Below, one piece after another: positions 36,561 to 45,489 of a stretch of 64,000 bases of DNA (position 1 is the first letter of the stretch; every line of letters begins with the position of its first letter). The translations under genes were made by a program, and so were the position numbers. The notes below the pieces were generated by a model that saw nothing but the letters and a program-made list of their open reading frames with translations, had not been told where the DNA came from and ran no database searches. Origin of the DNA: Enterobacter cancerogenus. Lineage in GTDB: Bacteria; Pseudomonadota; Gammaproteobacteria; Enterobacterales; Enterobacteriaceae. The stretch covers positions 2,604,001 through 2,668,000 of the forward strand of contig NZ_CP077290.1 in the NCBI RefSeq assembly GCF_019047785.1, in the 5' to 3' direction.

Positions 36561-37013
36561 TCAGTGAAGGTAAAACACGCCCTCATCCGGTAAGAAGAGT
36601 TGGTTATACCGCAGCTGGAAGGCGTTAAGCTCCTGCGGGTCTGGCTCTATTTCGCGCATGAAGCCGAGTGCAAGGCGGATTTGCGCGTCGGTAATGGGCG
36701 CGGCAAGGCGGGCTTTGCGCAGCATGCGGTGCCAGGTGTGCAGGTTCTGTTCACTGCCATCAACAATACACACCTGCCAGATTAGCAGCACCTGCGCAGC
36801 GTTTTGCAGATGGGCTTCGTCGGGACGCTCAAGGTAGCGGATAAACTCGTTGCCGGACGATTTACCAAACTGATCGATCATCGATTCCACCGGAACCGGG
36901 GTGATCCCCAGACGCTCGCTTAACCGTTTGATGGCACGACGGGAATCCGAGGTCAGGACACGAAACCCCACCACAAACACCACGACAAGCGTTGCCAGCA
37001 TTATCCAGACCAT
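36561..37013 (-). CDS. yicN: YicN, DUF1198 membrane-anchored protein
   Basis: 150 aa, same length as E. coli YicN. One N-terminal membrane helix (residues 2-17) is followed by a conserved soluble domain (PVESMIDQFGKSSGNEFIRYL, LIWQVCIVDGSEQNLHTWHR). Function is unknown. In E. coli the next genes are yicO and ade; here they are missing and accessory genes follow. Confidence 0.92.
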   Translation of the reverse strand: MVWIMLATLVVVFVVGFRVLTSDSRRAIKRLSERLGITPVPVESMIDQFGKSSGNEFIRYLERPDEAHLQNAAQVLLIWQVCIVDGSEQNLHTWHRMLRKARLAAPITDAQIRLALGFMREIEPDPQELNAFQLRYNQLFLPDEGVFYLH

Positions 37014-37107
37014 GCGTTCTCCTTAGAATAGCCGCTTATCATAGCGGGAAACTCATGGCCTCGACAGCTGGCAAAACGCGATTAGTGCAGTGAAAAGAGG
37101 TGGAAAA

Positions 37108-38127
37108 TCATTCTGAAAGCGGATCGCTGCGCTTCAGCCCTTTCAGCAGCGCCTCGTGGAAGCGCACCGGATCCTGCATCTGCGGCGCATGGCCCATATC
37201 GTTAAACTCGACCAGCGTGGCGTGCGGAATGCGTTTTGCCGTCTCCTTCCCCAGCACCGCGTAGTTACCGAGCGTTTTACGCACCTCCGGCGGGGCGAGA
37301 TCTTTGCCGATAGCGGTGTTGTCCTTCGTGCCGATCATCAATAATACCGGCATCTTCAGCTCGCTAAATTCGTAGACAACCGGCTGGGTGTAGATCATGT
37401 CGTAGAGCAGCGCCGAGTTCCATGCCACGCGCGCTTTGCCCGGCCCGTTGTTCAGCCCGGCAAGCATGGTTACCCAACGCTCGTACTCCGGCTTCCACTC
37501 TCCGGCATAGTAGGTGTTTTTCTCGTACTGGCGAATGCCGTCCGCGCTGGTTTTCAGCTCACGCTGATACCACTGGTCGACGGTAATATGCGGCACGCCG
37601 CGCGCCTTCCAGTCCTCCAGGCCAATCGGGTTGACCATCACCAACTGCTCCACCTGCTGCGGCCACATCAGCGCGTAGCGCGTCGCCAGCATGCCGCCGG
37701 TAGAGTGCCCGATCACCGTCACGCGTTCGACACCCAGGGATGTGAGCAGCGCATGGGTATTATCAGCCAGCTGCTGGAAGGTGTACTGATACCGCTCGGG
37801 CTTGATGGATTTGCAGAAGCCGATCTGGTCCGGGGCGATCACCCTGTACCCACTCGCCGTCAGCGCACGGATGGTGCCGTCCCAGGTACCGGCACAGAAG
37901 TTCTTGCCATGCATCAGCACCACGGTGCGGCCATTGGCTTTTTCCGGCTTCACGTCGAGATAGGCCATGTCCAGAGACTGGTTTTGCGAGGTAAAGGTAA
38001 AGTGTTTAACCGGCCAGCCGTAGTCAAAACCTTCCAGCTTTTCGCCATAGGTGGGGGTATCCGCCGCCATCGCGGGGGACGCCAGCGCCATCAGCAGCGC
38101 AAGGCAGGATAATCGTCGGGTTAACAT
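37108..38127 (-). CDS. Secreted alpha/beta hydrolase
   Basis: 339 aa with a signal peptide ending SPAMA, then ADTPTY. The alpha/beta-hydrolase fold is clear: oxyanion region VVLMHGKNFCAGTWDGTI, nucleophile elbow VIGHSTGGMLA, acid candidate D in LMIGTKDNTAIG and catalytic His in FNDMGHAPQM. It would act in the periplasm on an unknown ester or amide. The start at 38127 has GGAG 7 bases upstream; the ORF to 38247 includes a Cys/Arg-rich non-homologous extension. It sits at the E. coli ade-yicO position, at the edge of the T6SS orphan island. Confidence 0.87.
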   Translation of the reverse strand: MLTRRLSCLALLMALASPAMAADTPTYGEKLEGFDYGWPVKHFTFTSQNQSLDMAYLDVKPEKANGRTVVLMHGKNFCAGTWDGTIRALTASGYRVIAPDQIGFCKSIKPERYQYTFQQLADNTHALLTSLGVERVTVIGHSTGGMLATRYALMWPQQVEQLVMVNPIGLEDWKARGVPHITVDQWYQRELKTSADGIRQYEKNTYYAGEWKPEYERWVTMLAGLNNGPGKARVAWNSALLYDMIYTQPVVYEFSELKMPVLLMIGTKDNTAIGKDLAPPEVRKTLGNYAVLGKETAKRIPHATLVEFNDMGHAPQMQDPVRFHEALLKGLKRSDPLSE

Positions 38128-38265
38128 GCAAGCTCTCCATAACAAAACGGTCAAATGCCGCGCAGCGCGGCAGCAAAAATAAACTGTAGAGCATGCAGGG
38201 GAGCGAGAGTGTAAAGCGGGGTAAAGGGGGACGTAAAATATACGCATCCCCTTTTATGGAATGTT

Positions 38266-38466
38266 TTAAAGGATATGCAGTGATGAGCCTGAGTGTTTCA
38301 GAACGCCAGGTGCCGAAACGTCTGGCTTTGTAGTAAGTACCACAGCTGATACAACGCACTTGAAGAAGATGCGATCCTCATTATAGCTTGCGGATATCAC
38401 GACCTCATAATCGACAAATATACTGTTTGCGGGCACTTTTCTTAATTTCATAAAACTATTACCCAC
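38266..38466 (-). CDS. Possible small hypothetical protein
   Basis: 66 aa from a GTG start with AAGGA 6 bases upstream; an internal ATG at 38451 would give MKLRKVP. The sequence has a beta-rich look (IFVDYEVVISASYN, IFFKCVVSAVVLTT) and no recognised family. It lies alone in an otherwise empty 399-base stretch between the hydrolase and the effector remnant. It could be a degenerate leftover of a larger gene. Confidence 0.3.
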   Translation of the reverse strand: MGNSFMKLRKVPANSIFVDYEVVISASYNEDRIFFKCVVSAVVLTTKPDVSAPGVLKHSGSSLHIL

Positions 38467-38480
38467 TCATTATCCTTAGG

Positions 38481-38506
38481 TTAAGCAAGGCTATAACCTT
38501 GCTTAA
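38481..38506. promoter_or_regulatory. 10-bp perfect hairpin before the effector remnant
   Basis: Arms TTAAGCAAGG and CCTTGCTTAA with a 6-base loop, 20 bases before the ATG of the frameshifted gene. No U-run follows on either strand, so a leader structure or bidirectional block is possible. Confidence 0.5.
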
Positions 38507-38526
38507 AATGAATTCAGGATGATGCT

Positions 38527-38980
38527 ATGAATACAATAGAGGAATCTGGGGGGGACGTATTTCTATCGAGGGAATTCGAACGTAACCCCACAAGAGCTAT
38601 TTTTGCTGATATTCGCTGAGGGTCTGGCGAACCATTTGGGCGTAACGATAGAGACTGCTGCAACAATCCTTGCAGGTCAGCCTCTAATACCCAAGCGTAA
38701 GGTGTTAGGCGCGTCAGGCTCGCGTACAAGTGTTGCCTCCAAACTAGCACGTCGCATATTAAAGGGAGTCCGCTTTCCTGGAGGGATGAGGGTGGAAACC
38801 ATTATCGGTATGGGTAAAACAAGACAAACAAATAAGGTTGGGGCAGTAGTTGGAAGAGCTGTTCCGTTCGTTGGCTATGCCCAGGCAATCATTGTATTTG
38901 CCCTTGTGGCCAAAGAAACCAGAAACAAGTACAACCTGATAGCTCGACCGAAAGATCGGATCGAATGGACATACTTCTAA
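38527..38980 (+). pseudogene. Frameshifted T6SS-linked membrane effector candidate
   Basis: An ATG at 38527 (AGGA 7 bases upstream) encodes MNTIEESGG and reaches a run of seven G at 38548-38554. In the present sequence that frame stops about 20 codons later, while the +2 frame holds a long continuation: TYFYRGNSNVTPQELF, then LLIFAEGLANHLGV to RPKDRIEWTYF. Removing one G would give one 150-aa protein. It has hydrophobic segments (AVPFVGYAQAIIVFALV) and a Gly/Lys/Arg-rich middle, and resembles the short phage-like membrane proteins found beside Hcp genes in enterobacteria; this is from memory and tentative. It may be a pseudogene, a slippage-controlled gene or a sequencing error. Confidence 0.6.
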
Positions 38981-39297
38981 TGTTATTGCCTGATGATCAA
39001 GAATTTTTAGATTACATCACTGAAAACTACAGTGAACTGAAACGTCCAGCCCAGAAGGAGTGGACCTTCCAGGAGCATTTCAACCTCGTTCCTGAAGATC
39101 TTGAGGACATGCTGCTTGACCTTTTCAATCGCTATGGGATTGAGTACAGCAACTTTGTTCTGGACAACTATTTTGAGCCGGAGCTGTTTTGGTTTCAGTT
39201 TGGACTTAGAAAAAGGTTTTTGGATCGACAGTATAAGCCGCTAACGCTCGAAATGATTATTGAGTCAGCCAAAGCCGGGCGCTGGTTATATGATTAA
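38980..39297 (+). CDS. Small acidic protein, DUF1493-like; possible cognate partner (immunity) gene
   Basis: 105 aa, acidic, largely helical (PDDQEFLDYITENYSELKRP, LEDMLLDLFNRYGIEY, ELFWFQFGLRKRFLDRQYKP). It resembles the small DUF1493 family, recalled rather than searched. Its ATG overlaps the effector stop as TAATG, a sign of translational coupling; an in-frame ATG at 38965 is an alternative that overlaps by 16 bases. Effector-immunity genes are often coupled in this way, so an immunity role is a reasonable hypothesis, not shown by the sequence. Confidence 0.65.
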   Translation: MLLPDDQEFLDYITENYSELKRPAQKEWTFQEHFNLVPEDLEDMLLDLFNRYGIEYSNFVLDNYFEPELFWFQFGLRKRFLDRQYKPLTLEMIIESAKAGRWLYD

Positions 39298-39314
39298 GGG
39301 GCTGCTTGCCCCTT
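39296..39314. terminator. Hairpin between convergent partner gene and hcp
   Basis: AAGGGGC, 5 bases, GCCCCTT fills the 24-base gap between the two stops. The A and T ends allow it to end transcripts in both directions. Confidence 0.55.
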
Positions 39315-39321
39315 ACGTTCT

Positions 39322-39804
39322 TTACGCTGACTGGCGTTCGTTCCAGGCATCGCTAAAGATGATGTTCCCGTCGTTATGCTTCCAGGTAATTTTCTCGTAA
39401 CGTAGTTCAACCGTTTCCATATGGTTTTCGTTAGGGTTATCGCCTGGTGCCATCGCTGGTGAGATAGAAACGACTCTGACGCCTTCGAGCAGCATATTAA
39501 AGTACTCTTCTTCCTGGCCGGAGTAGTTAATCCTATACCATTTTATCTCAGCAGAGACCAGGCTCTGCCCTGTTGCTACCGCTTTATAGAGGTATGGGCT
39601 TGAGCAATCGAATTCTTTAATGATCAACATAGGTGAATGCATGCGCGTACCGGTTATTTTACCGGTGGCATTGTCTGTTGGGATCATGAGGTTATGATGG
39701 AATCCTTTTATCTCAATGCTGCATTCTCTGTGCTGAACATCAACTCCGCCTTTGATTAATGCTCCACCGTCATCCTTAAGCCATAAGTAAGCTGGTATAG
39801 CCAT
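39322..39804 (-). CDS. hcp: Orphan Hcp, type VI secretion tube protein
   Basis: 160 aa, standard Hcp length without a C-terminal toxin extension. Family landmarks: MAIPAYLWLKDDGGALIKGG, IEIKGFHHNLMIP, the KEFDCSSPYLYKAVATGQSL block and a terminal MLLEGVRVVSISPAM, then ETVELRYEKITWKH. Hcp hexamers stack into the T6SS inner tube and carry or chaperone effectors. No other T6SS structural gene is nearby, so it must serve an apparatus encoded elsewhere. It is convergent with a putative effector/partner pair. Confidence 0.9.
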   Translation of the reverse strand: MAIPAYLWLKDDGGALIKGGVDVQHRECSIEIKGFHHNLMIPTDNATGKITGTRMHSPMLIIKEFDCSSPYLYKAVATGQSLVSAEIKWYRINYSGQEEEYFNMLLEGVRVVSISPAMAPGDNPNENHMETVELRYEKITWKHNDGNIIFSDAWNERQSA

Positions 39805-39965
39805 GTTTATTTTTCCTTGAGCAAGTTGTAATAGTCAAACGCCGGGTTGTGTTCTGGCTAGTAGTTGGCTTGAAAACTTCATTCATGTTCTTCTTTTTAG
39901 TGCGCCTATCTCCCCCCAGCGTATGCCCGGTGCGGCTATAAAAGTTCAAGCCAGGTCATGTTTAC

Positions 39966-40006
39966 GCCTGGTCGATCTCTTTTGAGATATTGACCAGGCA
40001 TTTTTT
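39966..40006 (+). terminator. Strong plus-strand intrinsic terminator with no obvious gene
   Basis: GCCTGGTC (39966-39973) pairs with GACCAGGC (39992-39999), with an inner ATCTC/GAGAT stem, and ATTTTTT follows. The surrounding 356 bases (39805-40160) contain no plus-strand gene. An upstream CCAGG (39951-39955) can pair instead with CCTGG inside the first arm, giving mutually exclusive structures as in attenuators. An undescribed small RNA or a relic of a lost gene are both possible. Confidence 0.65.
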
Positions 40007-40115
40007 AACCATATTAAAAAATTAGATGATGAACGTTCCAGAAAACACCGTGCGACCGGCTGCGGGTGGAGTGAAAAAATGAGCCGTAATCTTTTTTCTG
40101 AGGGGGAGCGGGAAG

Positions 40116-40141
40116 AAAAAAAGCCCGGTGGTCAGCCGGGC
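40116..40141 (-). terminator. uhpT transcription terminator
   Basis: On the minus strand GCCCGG, 7 bases, CCGGGC is followed by seven T residues, starting 20 bases after the uhpT stop. Confidence 0.85.
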
Positions 40142-40160
40142 AAAGAAGTCACCTGCACAC

Positions 40161-41558
40161 TCAGGCTGCTTTCAATTTTTGTTTCTGCGCACGATTCTCA
40201 CGGCGGATCTTGCGTTCTTCCAGCACTGCGACCATCGCCATCAGGACGATACAGCCGATGGCGGCGGCGTCCAGCGCGGCGAAGGTGCCTGCCCAGCCGG
40301 TGAGGCCAAAGACCGGCGTGCCGTCGGCGATCATCCCCAGACCGAGCTTGGCGAAGCTATCGCCGATCAGGTAGGCGAAAGTGCCCTTAATCCCATCGGC
40401 TGCGCCGATCGCTTTTTTCGGCACAAAACCGACCGCCGCCACGCCAATCAGCAGCTGCGGACCAAACACCAGGAAGCCGAGCGCGAACAGGGAGGCGAGG
40501 TACACGTACTGGTTGCTGGCGTGCTGGTATACGCCGAGCGTGGCGATAATCAGCGCCAGCGCAACGCAGGCCACCAGCGCGCGACGCCCATTGGCGAGGT
40601 CAGAGAGCCAGCCCCACAGCAGCGTGCCGACCAGCGCACCCACTTCAAACAGGGTAAAGCCCTGAATCGCCACTTCTTTCGAGAGTTTCAGCTCCTGGAA
40701 GGCGTACACGGTTGACCACTGGTCGATACCGATGCGCACCACGTACAGGAAGATGTTCGAGAAGCAGAGCAGCCAGATCACCTTGTTTTTCAGCACGTAC
40801 TCAACAAAGATCTGCCATTTGGTCATCTCATTTTCTTCGGTCTCTTTATCCTCCTCGCTGATCTCCTCACCGAACAGCTCTTCGGCTTTGCCGAGGCCGT
40901 AGGATTCCGGGGAGTCGCTGCCGAAGCGCAGGCCGATAAAGCCGACGATCAGGGCGATAATCGACGGGAAGATAAACATGCCGATGACGTGGCCGTCGAA
41001 CAGATAGTTGGCACCGAACAGCGCCACGCCTGCCGCGCCCGCTCCGCCGAGGTTGTGGGAGATGTTCCACATGCCGAGGTACGAGCCACGCTTGCGGCGC
41101 GGGGTCCATTTGGTGATGGTCGAGTAGCTGCACGACCCGCCGGTGCTCTGGAAGAAGCCGCTCAGGGCGTAGAAAGCGATCATCAGGAACAGGCTGACGG
41201 AGCCTGAACCCATGCTGGCGCTGAAGCCAAGCATACAGATGGCGGAGAGGATCAGCATAAACGGCAGGAACTGCTTGGTGTTTTTGCCGTCGGCGTAGTA
41301 CGACACCAGCGTTTTCCCCACGCCATAGGTGATGGAGAAGCCCAGGCCAATCATCCCCAGCTGCGTCATGCTCAGCCCGTAGGTTGAGATCATGTCGTTC
41401 TGCGCGATGTTAAAGTTTTTGCGGATCAGGTACATGGTCAGGTAGCCGATAAAGACCACCAGATAAGACTGCATGAACGGTTTGAACCACATCTTGCGCC
41501 GCACGTCGAGCGGCAGATCCAGGGTCGGCTTGCGCACCTGGTTGAGGAAGGCCAGCAT
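40161..41558 (-). CDS. uhpT: UhpT, hexose-6-phosphate:phosphate antiporter
   Basis: 465 aa, 12-helix MFS organophosphate antiporter, nearly colinear with E. coli UhpT. Landmarks: [19 protein letters not shown] with the substrate-binding Arg, [20 protein letters not shown], and a highly charged central loop ([14 protein letters not shown]). It imports glucose 6-phosphate and fosfomycin in exchange for phosphate. Expression depends on UhpABC encoded just upstream. The 142-base gap to uhpC should hold its UhpA-dependent promoter. Confidence 0.97.
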   Translation of the reverse strand: MLAFLNQVRKPTLDLPLDVRRKMWFKPFMQSYLVVFIGYLTMYLIRKNFNIAQNDMISTYGLSMTQLGMIGLGFSITYGVGKTLVSYYADGKNTKQFLPFMLILSAICMLGFSASMGSGSVSLFLMIAFYALSGFFQSTGGSCSYSTITKWTPRRKRGSYLGMWNISHNLGGAGAAGVALFGANYLFDGHVIGMFIFPSIIALIVGFIGLRFGSDSPESYGLGKAEELFGEEISEEDKETEENEMTKWQIFVEYVLKNKVIWLLCFSNIFLYVVRIGIDQWSTVYAFQELKLSKEVAIQGFTLFEVGALVGTLLWGWLSDLANGRRALVACVALALIIATLGVYQHASNQYVYLASLFALGFLVFGPQLLIGVAAVGFVPKKAIGAADGIKGTFAYLIGDSFAKLGLGMIADGTPVFGLTGWAGTFAALDAAAIGCIVLMAMVAVLEERKIRRENRAQKQKLKAA

Positions 41559-41572
41559 GGTTTGCTCCTGAG

Positions 41573-41614
41573 CTGATTTTTATACCTGCGAATGGCAGGC
41601 ATTGTAAAAATCAG
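41573..41614 (-). promoter_or_regulatory. Nested inverted repeat in the uhpT leader
   Basis: CTGATTTTTA (41573-41582) and TAAAAATCAG (41605-41614) form a 10-bp outer stem, enclosing a GC-rich inner stem CCTGC/GCAGG (41585-41599). It lies directly before the uhpT SD (AGGAG), in the mRNA leader. It could affect translation or mRNA stability. Confidence 0.6.
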
Positions 41615-41700
41615 CCGGGCGCGACGCCTGAGACAGCGTCCAGGTAAAACCGGGAAAATTTCTTAGTTTTGCGCCACTCGGCACCAAAAGGTGAGGCTCG

Positions 41701-43011
41701 TCACGCTTCGCGCGGCGCCTGGGCGTGCAAAAACGGCAGCAGCAGCAGGGCAGAGATCCCCGCCGCGATGGCGATCACCGCGAAGAATCCGCTCCAGTGC
41801 CAGGCGTCGATCACCCGTGCCAGCGGCCAGCCGGAGAGCGACGCGCCGAGGTAGGCAAACAGCCCGACGAAGCCCGTCGCCGCGCCTGCCGCCTCTTTGT
41901 GCGAGCACTCCGCCGCCGCCATGCCGATCAGCATCTGTGGGCCAAACACGAAGAAGCCGGTGGTGAAAAAGCACGCCGCCTGCATCACGTAGCTGGCGAA
42001 AGGCATCAGCCACAGCGACCCGACGGAGAGCAAAATGCCGGCAGCGAAAATCAGGTTCATCGGCCCGCGGTTGCCGTTGAACAGTTTGTCCGATCCCCAG
42101 CCCGCCACCAGCGCGCCGATAAATCCGCCCAGTTCAAACATGGTGACCGCCGAGTTGGCCGTCACCAGATCCACGCCGAGCGTCTCGGACATGTACAGGT
42201 TGCCCCAGTCGTTGATGGCCGCGCGCACCACGTAGACCAGCACGTAGCACAGCGACAAAAGCCAGATATAGGGGTTTTTCAGCACGTATTTGGTGAGGAT
42301 CTCTTTGCGGGTTAGCCCCGCGCCCTCCTGCTGCTGGGCGATCTCCATCTCGTCGTGTCGCCAGTCGCCAACGGAGGGAAGCCCAACGGTCTGCGGCTTA
42401 TCGCGCAAACGCCAGCAGAGGAACAATCCGGCGAGAATGGCAAGCCCGCCCGCAATCATCATCCCCGCGCGCCAGCCGTAGTGCAGCGCCGCCGCGCCCA
42501 CCACGATGGGGATCAGCGCCCCGCCGACGTTATGCGCCGTGTTCCATATGGCCCACCAGCCGCCGCGCTCGTTGCGCGAATACCAGGCGGTGAGCAGGCG
42601 GGCGCACACCGGCGCACCCCAGCCCTGGAAAAAGGCGTTCAGCGCCCACAGCAACGCAAACGCCCACAGGGAGGTGGAAAAGCCAAATAAAATGTTCACC
42701 ACACCGGTTGCCATCAGCCCAACGCCCATAAAATAGCGGGCGTTGGAGCGGTCGCTGACGATGCCGGAGAAGAACTTCGACAGGCCGTAGGTGATGTAAA
42801 ACAGCGTCGCCAGCAGGCCGATATCGGTGCGCGTCATCACGCCGGTGGCGAGGATTTCCGGCGCGGCGGCGTTAAAACTTTTGCGCGTGAAGTAGAACAG
42901 GGCGTAACCGAGCCAGATGGTCATCAGAATATGGCGACGCCAGTAGCGATAGCGGGCGTCGATCTCCGCTTTGTCGCCTAGCGGCGCGGCATTGGCAGGC
43001 GTTTTAAACAT
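41701..43011 (-). CDS. uhpC: UhpC, membrane sensor for external glucose 6-phosphate
   Basis: 436 aa, 12-helix UhpT homologue. [26 protein letters not shown] and [20 protein letters not shown] are conserved. UhpC binds external glucose 6-phosphate and controls the kinase UhpB; it transports poorly. The start at 43011 (MFKTPAN) was chosen because the longer frame to 43167 only reads uhpB DNA. It overlaps uhpB by 8 bases. Confidence 0.95.
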   Translation of the reverse strand: MFKTPANAAPLGDKAEIDARYRYWRRHILMTIWLGYALFYFTRKSFNAAAPEILATGVMTRTDIGLLATLFYITYGLSKFFSGIVSDRSNARYFMGVGLMATGVVNILFGFSTSLWAFALLWALNAFFQGWGAPVCARLLTAWYSRNERGGWWAIWNTAHNVGGALIPIVVGAAALHYGWRAGMMIAGGLAILAGLFLCWRLRDKPQTVGLPSVGDWRHDEMEIAQQQEGAGLTRKEILTKYVLKNPYIWLLSLCYVLVYVVRAAINDWGNLYMSETLGVDLVTANSAVTMFELGGFIGALVAGWGSDKLFNGNRGPMNLIFAAGILLSVGSLWLMPFASYVMQAACFFTTGFFVFGPQMLIGMAAAECSHKEAAGAATGFVGLFAYLGASLSGWPLARVIDAWHWSGFFAVIAIAAGISALLLLPFLHAQAPREA

Positions 43012-44509
43012 GGTGGCTCCGTAGCGGTAAACTGACGCTGACGCGCGTTCCGTGGGTGCAGGAGATAGCCAGCGTGCCGCCCAGCGCCTTGACGCGCTCG
43101 CGCATCCCCGCCAGGCCAAAGCCCTGCTGGCCGGAGCCTGGCGGCAGGCCGCAGCCGTCGTCCTCAATCACCAGCATCAGGCGATCGTCCTGCTGCCAGC
43201 CCTGCAGCGTCACCGCGCTGGCGTTGGCGTGTTTGACAATATTGTTCAGCCCCTCCTGGCAGACGCGGAACAGCGTGACCCGCTGGCCTTCGCTCAGCGT
43301 TGGCTCATCAATGCGCCAGTCGAGATGGCTGACAATACCGCGGCTTTCCAGCTCCATCTCGCGCATCAGGGAACGCACCGCCTGCTCAAGCGAGAGATCA
43401 TCCAGCTGGCGCGGGCGCAGCCTGCCGAGCAGGCGGCGCACCGAATCGTACACCCCCAGCGACAGCTGTTCGATGTGTGCCCCGCCCTGCTTCACGCCGC
43501 TATTTTCCGCCGCCAGACGCTGAACGATGCCCGCCTGGGTGCGGATGGCGGTGATGGTCTGGCCGATGTCGTCGTGCAGCTCCCGCGCCACTTCCTGGCG
43601 CACGCTCTCTTCGGTCTCCAGCAGGCGTTCGGCCAGGCGGCGGTTGCGCGCCAGCTCGGTTTGCAGGGACTGGTTCAGTTCGCGCAGGCGCTGAATGCCC
43701 GCCCCAAGCAACAGTCCGGTCAGGCTCTGGGCCAGCAGTGAGAGGAGCAAATCAACAGGGTGATCGTGCCAGGTCTGGCTGGCGATCAGCGCGATGGCAT
43801 TCATCAACGTGGCGATCAGCGCCCCCTGCCAGCCGTAGTGCCAGGCCAGGGCGATAATCGGCAGCGCCAGGCAAAACGGCGTAAAGCGTGAAAGCTCGGC
43901 CGGTAAACCCAGCTGCAGCCACAGGCTCACCACAAACAGCAGCAGATACCAGATGAGATGCCGGGCGCGCCAGTTTACCGGCTGGGAGACCAGCGCCGGG
44001 CCGAGCGGCTGCCAGACGGTGCTGGTGAGATAATGCCAGATGACGAGGCAGGTCGGCGCGAGCGTCAGCCCGCCGGTGAGGGTGAGGAGCAGCGCGTTCA
44101 GCATCTCCTTTTCGCCAATCCACGGCAGGGATTGCAGCAGCGCGGCGGCAATCAGCGCCGCTCCCTGACGCAACAGCGTGCGCCAGTCCCGCTGGTGCCG
44201 GTAGCGGGAGATCAGCGCCACCGGGATCAGGGTCAACACGCTTCCGGTCATCAATAATGGCAGATGCGCCAGCGCCACCTGCTGCGCCAGCCAGACCAGC
44301 ATCAGCCACTCTGCGCCCAGCAGCACAGGCCAGTAGCCGCGCGGGCATTGCAGCATCAGCCCAAGACGCAGGCCGAACGGGAACAGCAGCACCGCCAGTT
44401 CAGGGCGTTCAACCAGATGCAGGCTGATGCTCCACAGGCAAAACCATGCGGCAGAGAAGATAAAAAAGCTGGCAACGACGGCGATCAGCCGCGAAAACAC
44501 AGAGTTCAT
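43004..44509 (-). CDS. uhpB: UhpB, sensor histidine kinase
   Basis: 501 aa. The N-terminal half has about eight membrane helices (MASE1-like, residues 5-275). The C-terminal half is a HisKA_3 dimerisation domain, with the phospho-His (about H312) in [20 protein letters not shown], and an HATPase domain ([34 protein letters not shown]). It phosphorylates UhpA when UhpC senses glucose 6-phosphate. It overlaps uhpA by 4 bases and uhpC by 8, so the three are tightly coupled. Confidence 0.96.
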   Translation of the reverse strand: MNSVFSRLIAVVASFFIFSAAWFCLWSISLHLVERPELAVLLFPFGLRLGLMLQCPRGYWPVLLGAEWLMLVWLAQQVALAHLPLLMTGSVLTLIPVALISRYRHQRDWRTLLRQGAALIAAALLQSLPWIGEKEMLNALLLTLTGGLTLAPTCLVIWHYLTSTVWQPLGPALVSQPVNWRARHLIWYLLLFVVSLWLQLGLPAELSRFTPFCLALPIIALAWHYGWQGALIATLMNAIALIASQTWHDHPVDLLLSLLAQSLTGLLLGAGIQRLRELNQSLQTELARNRRLAERLLETEESVRQEVARELHDDIGQTITAIRTQAGIVQRLAAENSGVKQGGAHIEQLSLGVYDSVRRLLGRLRPRQLDDLSLEQAVRSLMREMELESRGIVSHLDWRIDEPTLSEGQRVTLFRVCQEGLNNIVKHANASAVTLQGWQQDDRLMLVIEDDGCGLPPGSGQQGFGLAGMRERVKALGGTLAISCTHGTRVSVSLPLRSHHV

Positions 44510-45099
44510 TGCCAGCTGTCGAACATACGGCGCGCCAGCTCGACGTCGTTACTGACGCCGAGTTTTTCCATCAGGTTAGCGCGATGAACGTGAACGGTTT
44601 TGGGCGACAGCCCCAGTTCGGCGGCAATCTCTTTCACCGCCATTCCCTGCGCGAGCTTTTCCGCCACCTGTCGTTCGCGTCGGGTCAGCGGATCCTGGCG
44701 GCCTGCCGCCAGCTTGATGGCGATATCCGGCGTCAGATAGCAGCCGCCTGTTGCGACGGTGCGCACGGCGGCGATCAGCTCGTCCGGGCTGCAGCGCTTG
44801 GAGAGAAACCCGCGCGCGCCGGCGTTTAACGCCTGTTCCACCAGCGCCGGGCTGTCGTGAACCGACAGCATGATCGTCGCCATGCCTTTCGGCAGCTGGC
44901 TCAACAGCTCCAGCCCGGAAAGGTCCGGCATGGAGATATCGCAGATACAGACCTGCACGCCGCGCCCCGGCAGACCCGCCAGCGCCTCGCGGCCGGAACC
45001 GAACTCGGCCACCACCTGAAAATCAGGTTCGAGGCTCAAAAGCTGGGCAAATCCGGAGCGGACGATAAGGTGGTCGTCGATAAGGGCGATGGTAATCAT
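44506..45099 (-). CDS. uhpA: UhpA, response regulator activating uhpT
   Basis: 197 aa. Receiver domain with acidic pair IDDH near the start, phospho-Asp D54 in [13 protein letters not shown] and Lys in [11 protein letters not shown]-terminal LuxR/FixJ helix-turn-helix ([22 protein letters not shown], then [19 protein letters not shown]). Phospho-UhpA activates the uhpT promoter. Same length as the E. coli protein (196 aa) within one residue. Confidence 0.97.
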   Translation of the reverse strand: MITIALIDDHLIVRSGFAQLLSLEPDFQVVAEFGSGREALAGLPGRGVQVCICDISMPDLSGLELLSQLPKGMATIMLSVHDSPALVEQALNAGARGFLSKRCSPDELIAAVRTVATGGCYLTPDIAIKLAAGRQDPLTRRERQVAEKLAQGMAVKEIAAELGLSPKTVHVHRANLMEKLGVSNDVELARRMFDSWQ

Positions 45100-45122
45100 G
45101 TGCGTTCCTGCGGTCTGAAAGC

Positions 45123-45152
45123 GCCGGATGGCGCTGCGCTTATCCGGCCTAC
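45123..45152. repeat. REP element between uhpA and ilvN
   Basis: GCCGGATGGCGCTGCGCTTA followed by TCCGGCCTAC, the standard REP Y-type unit. Confidence 0.75.
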
Positions 45153-45198
45153 AAAGGGCAAAGTTCGTAGGCCAACAAAGGCGCTTACCTTAAGCGAT

Positions 45199-45486
45199 TT
45201 ACTCGAAAAACACCGCAATTTTGTTAAACATGGTGGGATCGGACTGGTTGCGCACCACTTTGGCGACGTCTTCCAGCTTGTCGATCTGGGCCATCATCTG
45301 CTCCAGACGCTGATCGTCATTGACCAGCAGCCAGATGCGGCTGTGCTCGCTACCCTGAATCGGCAGGCAGAGAATGCCTTCGACGTTAAACGCGCGGCGG
45401 GCGAACAGCCCGCAGACGTGGGTCATGACGCCGGGATGGTTGCGGACGGTGAGTTCCAGGATGACGTTATCGTGTTGTTTCTGCAT
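45199..45486 (-). CDS. ilvN: IlvN, acetohydroxyacid synthase I small regulatory subunit
   Basis: 95 aa ACT-domain protein ([40 protein letters not shown]). It confers activity stimulation and valine feedback inhibition on IlvB. It starts 3 bases after the ilvB stop, co-transcribed from the ivbL attenuator region. Confidence 0.97.
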   Translation of the reverse strand: MQKQHDNVILELTVRNHPGVMTHVCGLFARRAFNVEGILCLPIQGSEHSRIWLLVNDDQRLEQMMAQIDKLEDVAKVVRNQSDPTMFNKIAVFFE

Positions 45487-45489
45487 GGC

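Noticed and set aside
40079..40303. 74-aa plus-strand ORF across the uhpT terminator
   Set aside because: Begins in the terminator region and is antisense to uhpT; low-complexity Arg/Pro/Ser end.
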